Assembly (NCBI GenBank): GCA_002070475.1
Contig: MWDI01000038.1
Coordinates: forward strand, 1-47,723
DNA length: 47,723 nucleotides
DNA from: Firmicutes bacterium ADurb.Bin146
GTDB taxonomy: Bacteria; Bacillota; Clostridia; DUPQ01
Reading direction: 5' to 3'
A program made the position numbers and the translations under genes. Shown here in pieces: positions 15,248 through 23,838 of the stretch (its first letter is position 1; each line of letters opens with the position of its first letter). The notes under the pieces were generated by a model. That model had not been told where the DNA came from. It saw only the letters and a list, made by a program, of their open reading frames with translations, and did not search any database.

Positions 15248-16294
15248 ATGGCTGGATTAATGATACATCTGCTTATAGCGGATAAGGTTTACAACAGAAG
15301 AAGCCTTTTATACTATATCGGAAGCATAGCTCCTGATGCTGTATCAGGCTGGAAGAACAAGGATATTACGCATTACAGGACAGTAACTGACAGAAATGCG
15401 GCATTATCCAATCTTGCAGTCAACACATCCCCTTCAGATGACTTTGCAGAAGGAATGCTCCTTCATTTATATACTGACTGGCGTTGGGATGAGCTTGTAA
15501 TGTGTAAATTTATTAAGAAGGAAGGCGCTGACTGGCTTACAAAATACCGTCATGAACTAGCCTGCTCCAGCAGTTATGCATATTACAATACCCCATGGGC
15601 TAAGGATATCTGGAATGAGATGCATCAGTGTGATGTTTCCAATTATGGCGATGTACCAGGAGCTACTAAAGATGAAGTTTATGACCTTATACTCCGCAAC
15701 AAGGTATGGCATGAAAACAATAAGATGGAAAAGTCACTGGCTTTCCCACCAGAGTTTGTTGATAATTTCATTAATACAATTGCTGACGAATATATAAATT
15801 GGAAAGTACAACACGAAATAACCTACTATAATTCCTCACCTTGTATTTTTAATGATTTTATAGACATGCCTTCTCTTTCTGATGGTGAATTAAGACTGGA
15901 GTGTACTGCTAAGAAAGCAGCTATACCGGAAAAGAAATGGGTCCCAGCTTATGTATTCAACATATGTAAACATGATGTCTGTATAGGTGAATTGAATGTA
16001 CGTATAGGTTACACTGACAGTCTGTATTACGGAGGTCAGATTGGTTATGGTATAAACACAGAATACCGCGGCCACCACTATGCAGAAAAAGCCTGCCGTC
16101 TTCTAATACCCTTACTTAAAGCCCATGGCATGAAAAGAATACTGATAACCAACAACTATACCAATATCGCATCTAAAAGAACTTGTGAAAGGCTTGGAGC
16201 TAAACTTATTAGAGTAGCTGTCGTCCCGCAATGGCACGATTTATATGAAGAGGGAAACCGCTTGGAAAACATCTTTGAATGGACAATAGACTAA
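15248..16294 (+). CDS. Fusion: zinc-dependent phospholipase C-like domain plus GNAT acetyltransferase
   Basis: A 348-residue protein of two unrelated parts. Residues 1-~190 resemble the zinc-dependent phospholipase C fold, with possible metal ligands in MIHLLIADKV (His7), GSIAPDAV (Asp29), ITHYR (His43) and LLHLYTDW (His73, Asp77). Residues ~205-348 form a GNAT domain whose acetyl-CoA loop is YGINTEYRGHHYAEKAC, followed by ILITNNYTNIASKRTCERLGAKL, typical of ribosomal-protein-type acetyltransferases. The frame is continuous across the join, so the fusion is real in this sequence. Both parts are cytoplasmic by appearance. The likely joint role is unknown. A TTGACA lies at 15184 upstream. Confidence 0.78.
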   Translation: MAGLMIHLLIADKVYNRRSLLYYIGSIAPDAVSGWKNKDITHYRTVTDRNAALSNLAVNTSPSDDFAEGMLLHLYTDWRWDELVMCKFIKKEGADWLTKYRHELACSSSYAYYNTPWAKDIWNEMHQCDVSNYGDVPGATKDEVYDLILRNKVWHENNKMEKSLAFPPEFVDNFINTIADEYINWKVQHEITYYNSSPCIFNDFIDMPSLSDGELRLECTAKKAAIPEKKWVPAYVFNICKHDVCIGELNVRIGYTDSLYYGGQIGYGINTEYRGHHYAEKACRLLIPLLKAHGMKRILITNNYTNIASKRTCERLGAKLIRVAVVPQWHDLYEEGNRLENIFEWTID

Positions 16295-16319
16295 AGATTG
16301 TTTATTTAATACTTGCTAA

Positions 16320-16345
16320 TCACACTATTTTATATAAAAGTGTGA
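16320..16345. terminator. Possible bidirectional terminator hairpin
   Basis: TCACACT (16320-16326) pairs with AGTGTGA (16339-16345) between the convergent PLC-GNAT and tetR genes. A second weak hairpin CACAT/ATGTG follows at 16353-16376 with a T-rich end. No long T tract directly follows the first. Confidence 0.4.
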
Positions 16346-16384
16346 CTGTAACCACATTATTATATATATTTATGTGATTTTGCT

Positions 16385-17008
16385 TTAAATATCTTTCTTT
16401 ATCCCATGCTCTATAAGGTCCATCATTGTACATACATTGTTATAAATTTCATCATCTGTCTGGTCTGGAGATATAAGAAGGTCTATTCTTTCTATAAGTA
16501 TGTTTATGAAATCCGCTAAAAGCTTGCTGTTGACATCAGAACGTATCTTGCCGTTCTTTTTCGCTTCTTCCACCCAGGTATATATTTCATCAGTATAATA
16601 ACCTCCAAAGCAGTCATGAACGAAGTTTTTTATCTCTTCGCTTTCTTTAATATATATTCTCCAGAAGTCATAATACCTTTTTTCCATACGTGCGAACTTC
16701 AAAGCAAGAATAGTCTTTTCCCTTAAGGATGCAAAAAAATCATCTTTCTCAGATGTTTTAGCATTGTTGCCTATCATCTCAGCTTTTCTCATGCCGATAT
16801 AGTAGAACAAGGAAAGATAAAGATCCTTTTTATCATAAAATCTGTAGTAAAAACTACCTTTCCTCATGTCTGCTCTCTTTATAATCTCGTTCAATGAAGC
16901 CTCATTGTATGAGCATTTCGAGAACTCATCAAGAGTGCTTTCAAGAAGAAGCTTGTTAGTTTCTAAAGGATTCTCTTTTTTTTCTTCAAACCACTTTATG
17001 CCTTTCAT
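16385..17008 (-). CDS. TetR-family regulator of the ABC exporter operon
   Basis: A 207-residue TetR-type repressor. The N-terminal HTH is in residues ~30-62 (ASLNEIIKRADMRKGSFYYRF, then YDKKDLY), followed by an all-helical ligand domain. It is the last gene of the operon, and its ATG overlaps the stop of the microprotein by one base (TAATG). The operon promoter carries two or three copies of an 18-bp inverted repeat that are natural binding sites for it. Loss of repression on ligand binding would induce the exporter. The ligand is unknown. Confidence 0.88.
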   Translation of the reverse strand: MKGIKWFEEKKENPLETNKLLLESTLDEFSKCSYNEASLNEIIKRADMRKGSFYYRFYDKKDLYLSLFYYIGMRKAEMIGNNAKTSEKDDFFASLREKTILALKFARMEKRYYDFWRIYIKESEEIKNFVHDCFGGYYTDEIYTWVEEAKKNGKIRSDVNSKLLADFINILIERIDLLISPDQTDDEIYNNVCTMMDLIEHGIKKDI

Positions 17009-17145
17009 TAATCCTTTTCAAGATTCCTCTCTTTTTGTTCTTTCTTCTCTTTCTGCTTCTTAAGCCAGGCTCCGCCTACCTTAACCTTCAAAAAGACCAG
17101 TACTACTACCGCCAAACCGATTAATACCCACCAATACCACTGCAT
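17008..17145 (-). CDS. 45-residue single-span membrane microprotein in the exporter operon
   Basis: A small gene below usual size limits, 46 codons with stop. The product is MQWYWWVLIGLAVVVLVFLK, one hydrophobic helix at residues ~3-19, then VKVGGAWLKK and a strongly charged Lys/Glu/Gln tail to residue 45. AAGGAGG (17154-17160) lies eight bases before the ATG. Both ends overlap their neighbours as TAATG: the permease stop with its start, and its stop with the tetR start. This packing and the ribosome site argue that it is translated. It may assist or tune the ABC-2 exporter at the membrane, with an N-out, C-in layout. I recognise no family. Confidence 0.75.
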   Translation of the reverse strand: MQWYWWVLIGLAVVVLVFLKVKVGGAWLKKQKEKKEQKERNLEKD

Positions 17146-18140
17146 TACTTATTCCTCCTTACAACCATATTTGTTTTTTTAGAAAACAGTAACACTGCTA
17201 TAAGAAACCATGGTATAGCTGTTACTGCTGTCAATATCATATTCAGTATAGCGCTTTGATTATCCAGCACATTCTGTATGGATGTATACTGCCAGTACAT
17301 GGGAAGCAGATAGTATAGAAAATGCCATTTTTCTGAAACAAAAACTGATGATATCCCTATTATCATAGATAAAGGCATTAAAAGTTTCATTACTCCAACT
17401 GCTGATACCTGATTTTCTGCCATTGCAGGAGTTATGAAAGTTATAAATCCGGTAAAGAAGGTGCTGAATAATGTTACTAATATAAGCATCAATAGCATTT
17501 GCGCTTTTCCCATTATTAATGCTGCTATTATAACGCTTAGTAATGCATATATAGTTGCTGATATAAGTTTCTGTATTACAAATCCCCACAGACCCATAGG
17601 ACTTACTGAATATGCATGGATGACTTTTGTTTCTCTTTCTGCAACCCCGTTAAGCCCCATAAGCGAACCACCAATAAACATAGCTAAAAGGATTACACTT
17701 ACAATAGCTATATCATAAGCTATAGGTGTTTCAGTAACTACTTTTTCATTTACATAACCTACCGGATCCTGTGCCAGGGCTTTCGATACAAGATAAGCCA
17801 TACCCTGATCAAACCCTTCTTCTTCATTTCCCTCAGTCAGTATATATATTTTCCCGTCTTTACTGTATATTCCTGCTACTGAATCCATAGCTTTTATACG
17901 CTTCTCAAGACTGTTAAAGTCATGAACATATTCAACATCCGCGACTGCTTCCAATCTTGTCTTTTGTTCAGCTGTAAGGCTGTTATCTGTTACGAAAGCA
18001 GCTGAGGTCCTGCTAATCTGTCCGAATATTGCTATTATTATAACTGATAGCAGTGCAGGAGCACCTAAAAGAGCAATAGATATACCATCTCGGATAATTA
18101 TCTTGAATTCTCTTATAATATTTGCCCATAAGCCTTTCAT
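17145..18140 (-). CDS. ABC-2 type transporter permease (second)
   Basis: A 331-residue permease with the ABC-2 layout. One helix lies at residues ~20-42, then a ~120-residue external loop (TSAAFVTDNSLTAEQ to VTETPIAYD), then five hydrophobic helices from ~150 to 325. It forms the export channel together with the permease at 18137, which it overlaps by four bases (ATGA), powered by the ATPase at 19105. Substrate unknown; the TetR partner suggests a drug or other toxic compound. Confidence 0.85.
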   Translation of the reverse strand: MKGLWANIIREFKIIIRDGISIALLGAPALLSVIIIAIFGQISRTSAAFVTDNSLTAEQKTRLEAVADVEYVHDFNSLEKRIKAMDSVAGIYSKDGKIYILTEGNEEEGFDQGMAYLVSKALAQDPVGYVNEKVVTETPIAYDIAIVSVILLAMFIGGSLMGLNGVAERETKVIHAYSVSPMGLWGFVIQKLISATIYALLSVIIAALIMGKAQMLLMLILVTLFSTFFTGFITFITPAMAENQVSAVGVMKLLMPLSMIIGISSVFVSEKWHFLYYLLPMYWQYTSIQNVLDNQSAILNMILTAVTAIPWFLIAVLLFSKKTNMVVRRNK

Positions 18141-19105
18141 GCGTTCCTGCCTCCTCTCTTAAGATAGAATTTTTTAATAAACTGATATGTTATAAGGTAT
18201 GAAGCTATCAGCCAGCTGCCCATTGATATAATTACCGGTAGAATCTGCCCGGCTTGCTTGAAAAGGATCTTTTCTAGTTCAAACAGTATATAATACGAAG
18301 GAGTAAATTTTATCCAGTCTGGTGAAAATGAAGGCATCATATAGCTCATTACCGGCATCATATTAACCATTAATATTATTGCTATGGAGAAGAACCACTC
18401 TCCCAATGTTTTAAAGAATACTGAAAAAGCCATACCAAGTAAAATGAAAATACAGGAACCAAAGAATGATATGGCTATGAGACTTAAAAAGTTATAGCTG
18501 AAACCTACGCAGGTTACAGCCATCAGTAAAGCATATACAGTTCCTATAAGAGCTAATAGGGTAGTCTTTGACAGTATATATAGATTTACACTGATTGGAG
18601 AAATTCTAAGAGCTAAAAGAGTACTTTCCTCTTTCTCTGCCAACATAAGAGCTCCGACAAGTATTAATCCTACAATAAGAGCTTCAAAAGCTATAAATAC
18701 CGGAACCATTCGTTGATTAAAGGGAATAGGTTCCAGGTCTTCATAAAGTATTTGCGATTCAATCTGAGTAAAACCCTGTGAAAACATCATTACCGCTACT
18801 GCATTTATATTCTTGTCAGAAATGCCGTTATGCACTATTACAGGAGTATTTTCTTCGTTAAGATATATCCCTATACCCCCTTCATCTACTGCATCATATA
18901 GAAGTTCCATCGAACTAACTTCATTGAATCCGTATTCGCTCAAGCCATATGTGACAAGCTCATGTTCTTCCATTTGAATGTCTTTTGGAAGCAACCACAA
19001 AGTCACGACTATTATTAAAACAAGCGTAACGGATATCACTATGAAAAGCGAATTCTTCAGAAGCCTCTTAATATCCAGCAACCAAAGAGAAAAAAAGCCT
19101 TTCAT
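18137..19105 (-). CDS. ABC-2 type transporter permease (first)
   Basis: A 322-residue permease similar in layout to its downstream neighbour: helix at ~17-37, an external loop with ITLWLLPKDIQMEEHE near its start, and five helices from ~130 onward. The segment AEKEESTLLALRISPIS after the second helix is typical of ABC-2 exporters of the NatB/YhgE type and couples to the ATPase. It starts on the ATPase stop (TAATG). Confidence 0.85.
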   Translation of the reverse strand: MKGFFSLWLLDIKRLLKNSLFIVISVTLVLIIVVTLWLLPKDIQMEEHELVTYGLSEYGFNEVSSMELLYDAVDEGGIGIYLNEENTPVIVHNGISDKNINAVAVMMFSQGFTQIESQILYEDLEPIPFNQRMVPVFIAFEALIVGLILVGALMLAEKEESTLLALRISPISVNLYILSKTTLLALIGTVYALLMAVTCVGFSYNFLSLIAISFFGSCIFILLGMAFSVFFKTLGEWFFSIAIILMVNMMPVMSYMMPSFSPDWIKFTPSYYILFELEKILFKQAGQILPVIISMGSWLIASYLITYQFIKKFYLKRGGRNA

Positions 19106-19950
19106 TAGAGCAGTTCCTTTCCCGTAACCTTAATGAAGATATCTTCCAGTGTCGCTTCTGAAGTATGCATTTTCAGTATTTCATAATTCATCAGAAACGC
19201 GCTTATTTTTTCTTTCTCTTCAAGAGGTATAATTTCTGTCTTTTCTTTACTATCTTCTAAATAGTCTATCTTAAGCTGTTTTGTCCCATATTTAAGCTTT
19301 AAAGCATTAGGCGAGTCAATGGCTTCCACTTTTCCTTCAGATATGAATGCTACTGTGTCACATAATCTGTCAGCAAGCTCCATGTTATGTGTAGTAAGTA
19401 TAATTGTAGCTCCGCGTTCTTTTTGCTGCAGTATTATCTTTTGGACCATAAGTGAATTTGTAGGATCAAGCCCATTAGTCGGCTCGTCAAGAAACATGTA
19501 TTTGGGGCTGTTTAGAAGAGAACGTACAAAGGTCAGTCTTTGTTTCATCCCTTTGGAATATTCTCCAGCCTTTTTGTTTGCATCTTCCTTTAATCCCACA
19601 CTGTCAAGCAGCATCATCGGGTCTAATGTGTCAACCGAGTATAAAGAAGCGTAATATTTCAAGTTCTCATAACCGGTAAGCGTCTTGTATACATTCGGAT
19701 GTTCAAAGGACACCCCTATGCTATTGAAGAAGTCCTTTTTTTGCTCTTTTATAGATACTCCATCGTATAGGACATCTCCCTTTTGTATCTTTAGAATGCC
19801 AGTCATAATATTCTGCATTGTAGATTTTCCTGCTCCAGAAGGACCTAAGAATCCGAATATTTCGCCTTTGCTCATTTTAAAAGAAATATCCGACACTGCA
19901 TAATGACCCTTATTCGAATAATCATGGTAAACATTCTTTACATCAATCAT
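19105..19950 (-). CDS. ABC transporter ATP-binding protein
   Basis: A 281-residue ABC ATPase. Walker A is GPSGAGKST, the signature is EYSKGMKQRL (a common exporter variant), Walker B with catalytic Glu is YMFLDEPTNGLD, and the H-loop is LTTHNME. A C-terminal tail to residue 281 is typical of DrrA/NatA-like exporters. The frame stays open 33 codons further up to 20049, but that stretch contains the operators and promoter. ATG 19950, after AAAGGGG, is therefore the start. Confidence 0.9.
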   Translation of the reverse strand: MIDVKNVYHDYSNKGHYAVSDISFKMSKGEIFGFLGPSGAGKSTMQNIMTGILKIQKGDVLYDGVSIKEQKKDFFNSIGVSFEHPNVYKTLTGYENLKYYASLYSVDTLDPMMLLDSVGLKEDANKKAGEYSKGMKQRLTFVRSLLNSPKYMFLDEPTNGLDPTNSLMVQKIILQQKERGATIILTTHNMELADRLCDTVAFISEGKVEAIDSPNALKLKYGTKQLKIDYLEDSKEKTEIIPLEEKEKISAFLMNYEILKMHTSEATLEDIFIKVTGKELL

Positions 19951-19999
19951 TGCCTGCCCCTTTCTTGACTGACTGATTAAACTTGGACACCCAGTAACA

Positions 20000-20050
20000 C
20001 TTGACCATTCAGACAAGGACATATTATCACTACTTGACCAGACGGTCAAG
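20000..20050 (-). promoter_or_regulatory. Promoter and tandem TetR operators of the exporter operon
   Basis: Minus-strand TTGACC (20044-20049), 17-bp spacer, TAATAT (20021-20026). Operator 1 is a perfect inverted repeat CTTGACC-4-GGTCAAG (20033-20050) over the -35 box. Operator 2 is an imperfect copy, CTTGACC-4-AGACAAG (20000-20017), just past the transcription start. A weaker third copy begins near 19964. The pattern fits strong repression by the TetR protein encoded at the operon end. Confidence 0.75.
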
Positions 20051-20143
20051 AGATATATTTGAATTTACCTATTTTTTTCTCTATAGGAAAATAACTACTT
20101 TTTTATTAGTATTATTAATGAGTATTTTATTTTTCTAAGTCAG

Positions 20144-20172
20144 TTGCTTATACATCTGCTTAATGATATAGT
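20144..20172 (+). promoter_or_regulatory. Likely promoter of the acyl-CoA synthetase gene
   Basis: TTGCTT (20144-20149), 17-bp spacer, TATAGT (20167-20172), about 90 bases ahead of the start codon. The leader includes a small hairpin CTCAA...TTGAG (20198-20218). Confidence 0.5.
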
Positions 20173-20264
20173 GTGTTGAGTATAGAATTTTTTCTCAAGA
20201 GTAGCTTCTTTGAGTATATAGATTCAATAGAACCTTTTATACAAATTATCCAGGGAGGATACTC

Positions 20265-21920
20265 ATGAAATTAGAAACATACAACGAACCTTTATTCACA
20301 GACTTCAGACAGCTCATAAACCACAGTGCAGATAAATACGGAAGAAGAATAGCTTTTAAGATTAAAAGTTCAGAAACCTATATATATATTACATATAAAC
20401 AATTGAAAGAGCGTTTTTATACTCTATGCAATGAATTTATATCATTAGGCCTTACAGGAAAAAGAATTGCTATAATAGGAAAAAACAGCTTTGAATGGGT
20501 TTTATCTTATCTTTGCGCAGCAACTGTCGGGATAGCTGTTCCTTTAGATAAAGAAATTCATCCTGATGACGCAAAAGCATTTATAGATTTTGCAGAATGT
20601 GAAGCAATCTGTTATGGAACTACATATTCGCAGAACATAGACCTTATAGTACCTGAAAGCACAAAACATATTTCCTTTTCAGATATAATGAATATTTCTC
20701 AACCAAGAAATACTATAGATTGCATAGCTGTTGACAGTATAAAAATATTAAAGGATGAAATGCGAATCCTTATCTTTACTTCAGGAACAACCGGCAGTGC
20801 AAAAGGAGTATGTCTTTCACAATATAATATATGTTTTAATATACACTCTACAGTTAGTGTAGTAAGAATCAGACAGAACGATACAACTTTATCTATACTT
20901 CCTTTGCATCATACATATGAATGCACTTTAGATTGTCTATTGATACTGTCAAGAGGTGCAATGATTACTTACTGTGACGGAGTTGCAGAAATAGCAAGAA
21001 ACTTTTTAGAGTACAGTCCTTCAATATTAGTCGTCGTGCCAGCAATATTAAAAATGTTGAATAAGAGAATCACCAAATCAATTGTAAAAGCATGTCCAAA
21101 AAAATATAAGTCATACTATGAAACAGAGTCTCTCGCATCAGCATTAAGAAAAACCCCATATATTATAAGAAAATTAATATGTAAGAAAGTTAGCAAATCG
21201 CTTGGAGGAAGAATAAGGTTATTTATTGTAGGGGCAGCGGAGTTGGATACATCACTAGTTGACGATTTCGCAGAACTTGGCATTCGTACTTTGCAGGGTT
21301 ATGGTCTTACTGAGTGTTCGCCTTTACTTGCAGGAAATACTGATTTCTATTTAAATGCTGCTTCAACAGGAATTGCAATACCAGGTGTTACACTTAAAAT
21401 TGACAATCCGAATGAAGCTGGAGTCGGTGAAATTATTGCAAAAGGTGATAATATTATGCTTGGTTACTATAAAGATCAGCAAGCTACTGACCGAGTACTT
21501 CGTGACGGATGGTTTCACACGGGTGATCTTGGATGTATGGACCCGGACGGAGCGCTATATATTAAGGGTAGGATAAAAAATGTCATTGTCACACAGAATG
21601 GCAAGAATATATATCCAGAAGAACTGGAAAACCGTTTAATGCAATTTTCGGAAATTGGGGAAGTTCTTGTGTTGGGAGCTAAACAAAAAGATGATGTGCT
21701 AGTTAAAGCAAAAATACTTCCTAATTTTGACTTTTTAAAGGAAAAACTCGGACGTCTGCCAAGCAAAGATGACATCCATGCAGCAATTAATAATGTAATA
21801 AGAGATATAAACAGAAAGATACCCACATATAAGCAGATAAGGGAGACAGAAATCCTAACAACTGTTCTTGAAAAAACAACAACTCAGAAGATAAAGCGCT
21901 TCGGTTCAAATATGAAGTAG
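20265..21920 (+). CDS. AMP-binding acyl-CoA synthetase (long-chain fatty acid type)
   Basis: A 551-residue adenylate-forming ligase that should activate a carboxylic acid with ATP and CoA. Motifs in order are FTSGTTGSAKG (P-loop, residues 171-181), GYGLTECSP, GWFHTGDLG, and GRIKNVIVTQNGKNIYPEE with the hinge. The catalytic Lys is expected in TTTQKIKR at the C-terminus. Length and order match long-chain fatty-acid-CoA ligases. GGGAGG precedes the ATG at 20265. It stands alone, with its own promoter and terminator. Confidence 0.88.
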   Translation: MKLETYNEPLFTDFRQLINHSADKYGRRIAFKIKSSETYIYITYKQLKERFYTLCNEFISLGLTGKRIAIIGKNSFEWVLSYLCAATVGIAVPLDKEIHPDDAKAFIDFAECEAICYGTTYSQNIDLIVPESTKHISFSDIMNISQPRNTIDCIAVDSIKILKDEMRILIFTSGTTGSAKGVCLSQYNICFNIHSTVSVVRIRQNDTTLSILPLHHTYECTLDCLLILSRGAMITYCDGVAEIARNFLEYSPSILVVVPAILKMLNKRITKSIVKACPKKYKSYYETESLASALRKTPYIIRKLICKKVSKSLGGRIRLFIVGAAELDTSLVDDFAELGIRTLQGYGLTECSPLLAGNTDFYLNAASTGIAIPGVTLKIDNPNEAGVGEIIAKGDNIMLGYYKDQQATDRVLRDGWFHTGDLGCMDPDGALYIKGRIKNVIVTQNGKNIYPEELENRLMQFSEIGEVLVLGAKQKDDVLVKAKILPNFDFLKEKLGRLPSKDDIHAAINNVIRDINRKIPTYKQIRETEILTTVLEKTTTQKIKRFGSNMK

Positions 21921-21935
21921 CATTTATCTTAATTT

Positions 21936-21975
21936 AGTCTTCTTTTAATTCATATTGAAAAAGAAGGCTTTTTTT
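21936..21975 (+). terminator. Terminator of the acyl-CoA synthetase gene
   Basis: 11-bp stem AGTCTTCTTTT (21936-21946) / AAAAGAAGGCT (21959-21969) with one G-T pair and a run of seven T. Confidence 0.85.
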
Positions 21976-21989
21976 CTTCTTATTAATAT

Positions 21990-22029
21990 TTTACATACAT
22001 TTAACATTAGCATGTATTAAGACTTTACA
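21990..22029 (+). promoter_or_regulatory. pstS: PhoP-box-like direct repeats upstream of pstS
   Basis: Repeats of the TT(A/T)ACA type: TTTACA at 21990, TTAACA at 22001, a degenerate ATGTAT at 22012, and TTTACA at 22024. Steps are 11-12 bases, as in the binding sites of Bacillus PhoP. The cognate regulator is encoded at the end of the same operon, so positive autoregulation under phosphate limitation is expected. Confidence 0.65.
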
Positions 22030-22100
22030 TTAAGCAGTTATTCTTAAACCATGAAAAAGAAAATTATTGAGTTAAAGAGAAAATTGGAGGAAAAAGTTAA

Positions 22101-22970
22101 ATGAAGAAAGTTATAACAATAGTTATTAGCTTGATTTTGACACTTGCTATGTTTAGCGGGTGTACTCAAAAAGGTTTTGACCAGGAGACTGCTATTACAG
22201 TTATCACCCGTGAAGAAGGCTCAGGAACAAGAGGTGCTTTTATAGAACTCTTAGGAATTGAGCAAAAGAATTCCGATGGCGTGAAGGTTGATCGTACCAT
22301 AGCCACTGCAGACACAAATTCCAGCACAGGCGTAGTTTTAGCTTCTGTAGCACAGAACATGTATGCAATAGGTTATATATCATTAGGGTCACTTAATGAC
22401 ACTGTAAAAGCTTTATCAATTGATGGAGCAGCAGTAACTGTGGAGAATATAAAAAGCGGTTCATACAAAGTATCCCGTCCTTTCAATATTGCAGTTAAAG
22501 AAGGATTGTCAGATGTTGCACAAGACTTCATAAACTACATATTATCAAAAGAAGGACAGGCGGTAGTAGAAAACGCAGGATATATCTCATCTGTTGCAGG
22601 AGAATCCTACTCAGGGATCAAACCATCAGGTACAGTAACAGTAGCAGGATCATCATCCGTTACACCAGTCATGGAAAAGCTTAAAGAAGCTTATGTGAAG
22701 CTTAATCCTAACGCAGTAATTGAGATTAACCAGTCTGATTCCACAACAGGCGTTAACAGCGCTATCGAAGGGATATGCGATATAGGAATGGCTTCAAGAG
22801 CACTTAAAGCAAGTGAACTTGAAAAAGGAGTCACACCGACTGTAATAGCTATAGATGGTATAGCAGTTATAGTTAATAATGACAATCCTTTGACACAGAT
22901 TACAAAAGATGAAGTAACTAAGATATATATCGGTGAGATAACAACTTGGTCAGAAATAGGAAATGAATAA
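22101..22970 (+). CDS. pstS: Phosphate-binding lipoprotein PstS, circularly permuted
   Basis: A 289-residue lipoprotein: hydrophobic signal with lipobox F-S-G-Cys21. Order of parts is unusual. Residues ~30-165 match the second half of ordinary PstS (ITREEGSGTRGAF, AIGYISLGSLNDTVKAL, INYILSKEGQ, then AGYIS). Residues ~177-289 match the first half (GTVTVAGSSSVTPVMEKL, ADIGMASR-type CDIGMASR, IAIDGIAVIVN, TTWSEIG). Phosphate-binding loops SGTR and SSSVTP are both kept. Ordinary PstS begins with the second of these blocks, so the gene is a natural circular permutation. GGAGG precedes ATG; it leads the pst operon. Confidence 0.93.
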   Translation: MKKVITIVISLILTLAMFSGCTQKGFDQETAITVITREEGSGTRGAFIELLGIEQKNSDGVKVDRTIATADTNSSTGVVLASVAQNMYAIGYISLGSLNDTVKALSIDGAAVTVENIKSGSYKVSRPFNIAVKEGLSDVAQDFINYILSKEGQAVVENAGYISSVAGESYSGIKPSGTVTVAGSSSVTPVMEKLKEAYVKLNPNAVIEINQSDSTTGVNSAIEGICDIGMASRALKASELEKGVTPTVIAIDGIAVIVNNDNPLTQITKDEVTKIYIGEITTWSEIGNE

Positions 22971-23838
22971 TCTTAGTAACAAAAAAAGCAAGAACATAAA
23001 GGAAAACATCATGAAGGCGGTATTCTTTGCAAGCGCCTTCATGTCTGTTATTTCTGTATTGCTCATATGCATTTTCCTCTTTGCTAACGGACTTCCGGCA
23101 ATGGCGGAAATTGGTTTTCCTGAATTCCTATTAGGAAAAGAATGGAGACCTGGTAATGATATATATGGGATACTCCCGATGATTATAGGAAGTCTTTATG
23201 TAACAGCAGGCGCATTAGCGATAGGTGTTCCTATCGGAGTCCTGACAGCAGTTTTTATGGCTCGCTTTTGTCCTGCTAAATTGTACAAGGTAATTAAGCC
23301 GGTAATAAACCTGCTTGCAGGCATACCCTCAGTTGTATACGGCTTTTTCGGGCTTATGGTCATAGTGCCGTTTATTAGGAATACTTTCAAGGTCAGCGGG
23401 ACAAGTATGTTAGCTGCTTCCGTCGTCCTTGGTATCATGATACTTCCTACTATAATCGGCATGTCAGAGGCGGCTATAAGAGCAGTACCCGACAGTTATT
23501 ACGAAGGTTCATTGGCCTTAGGAGCAAGCCATGAAAGAAGCGTGTTTTACTCCATGCTTCCGGCTGCAAAATCTGGCATCCTGTCGAGCATAATACTCGG
23601 TATGGGCAGAGCTGTAGGTGAAACAATGGCAGTCGTAATGGTAACTGGAAATCAGGCAGTAATGCCTTCTGGTTTATTAAAAGGCTTAAGAACTCTTACA
23701 GCAAATATCGTTCTGGAGATGGGGTATGCTGCTGATCTGCACAGAGAAGCTCTGATAGCTACTGCTGTAGTTCTCTTTGTTTTTATATTGATAATCAACC
23801 TTATCTTTTCAGTTATTAAGAAAGGAATGAAGTCATGA
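22963..23838 (+). CDS. pstC: Phosphate ABC transporter permease PstC
   Basis: A 291-residue inner-membrane permease with six hydrophobic helices. The coupling motif is DSYYEGSLALGASHERSVFYSMLPAA (an EAA loop), and the family stretch LAGIPSVVYGFFGL is present. It forms the phosphate channel with PstA. It overlaps pstS by eight bases. Length normal. Confidence 0.94.
   Translation: MNNLSNKKSKNIKENIMKAVFFASAFMSVISVLLICIFLFANGLPAMAEIGFPEFLLGKEWRPGNDIYGILPMIIGSLYVTAGALAIGVPIGVLTAVFMARFCPAKLYKVIKPVINLLAGIPSVVYGFFGLMVIVPFIRNTFKVSGTSMLAASVVLGIMILPTIIGMSEAAIRAVPDSYYEGSLALGASHERSVFYSMLPAAKSGILSSIILGMGRAVGETMAVVMVTGNQAVMPSGLLKGLRTLTANIVLEMGYAADLHREALIATAVVLFVFILIINLIFSVIKKGMKS

Noticed and set aside
16353..16376. 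Second terminator behind tetR
   Set aside because: Only a 5-bp stem in AT-rich sequence; too weak to list on its own.
19951..20049. N-terminal extension of the ABC ATPase
   Set aside because: The 33 extra codons cover the promoter and TetR operators; the ATG at 19950 has a proper ribosome site and matches the family start.
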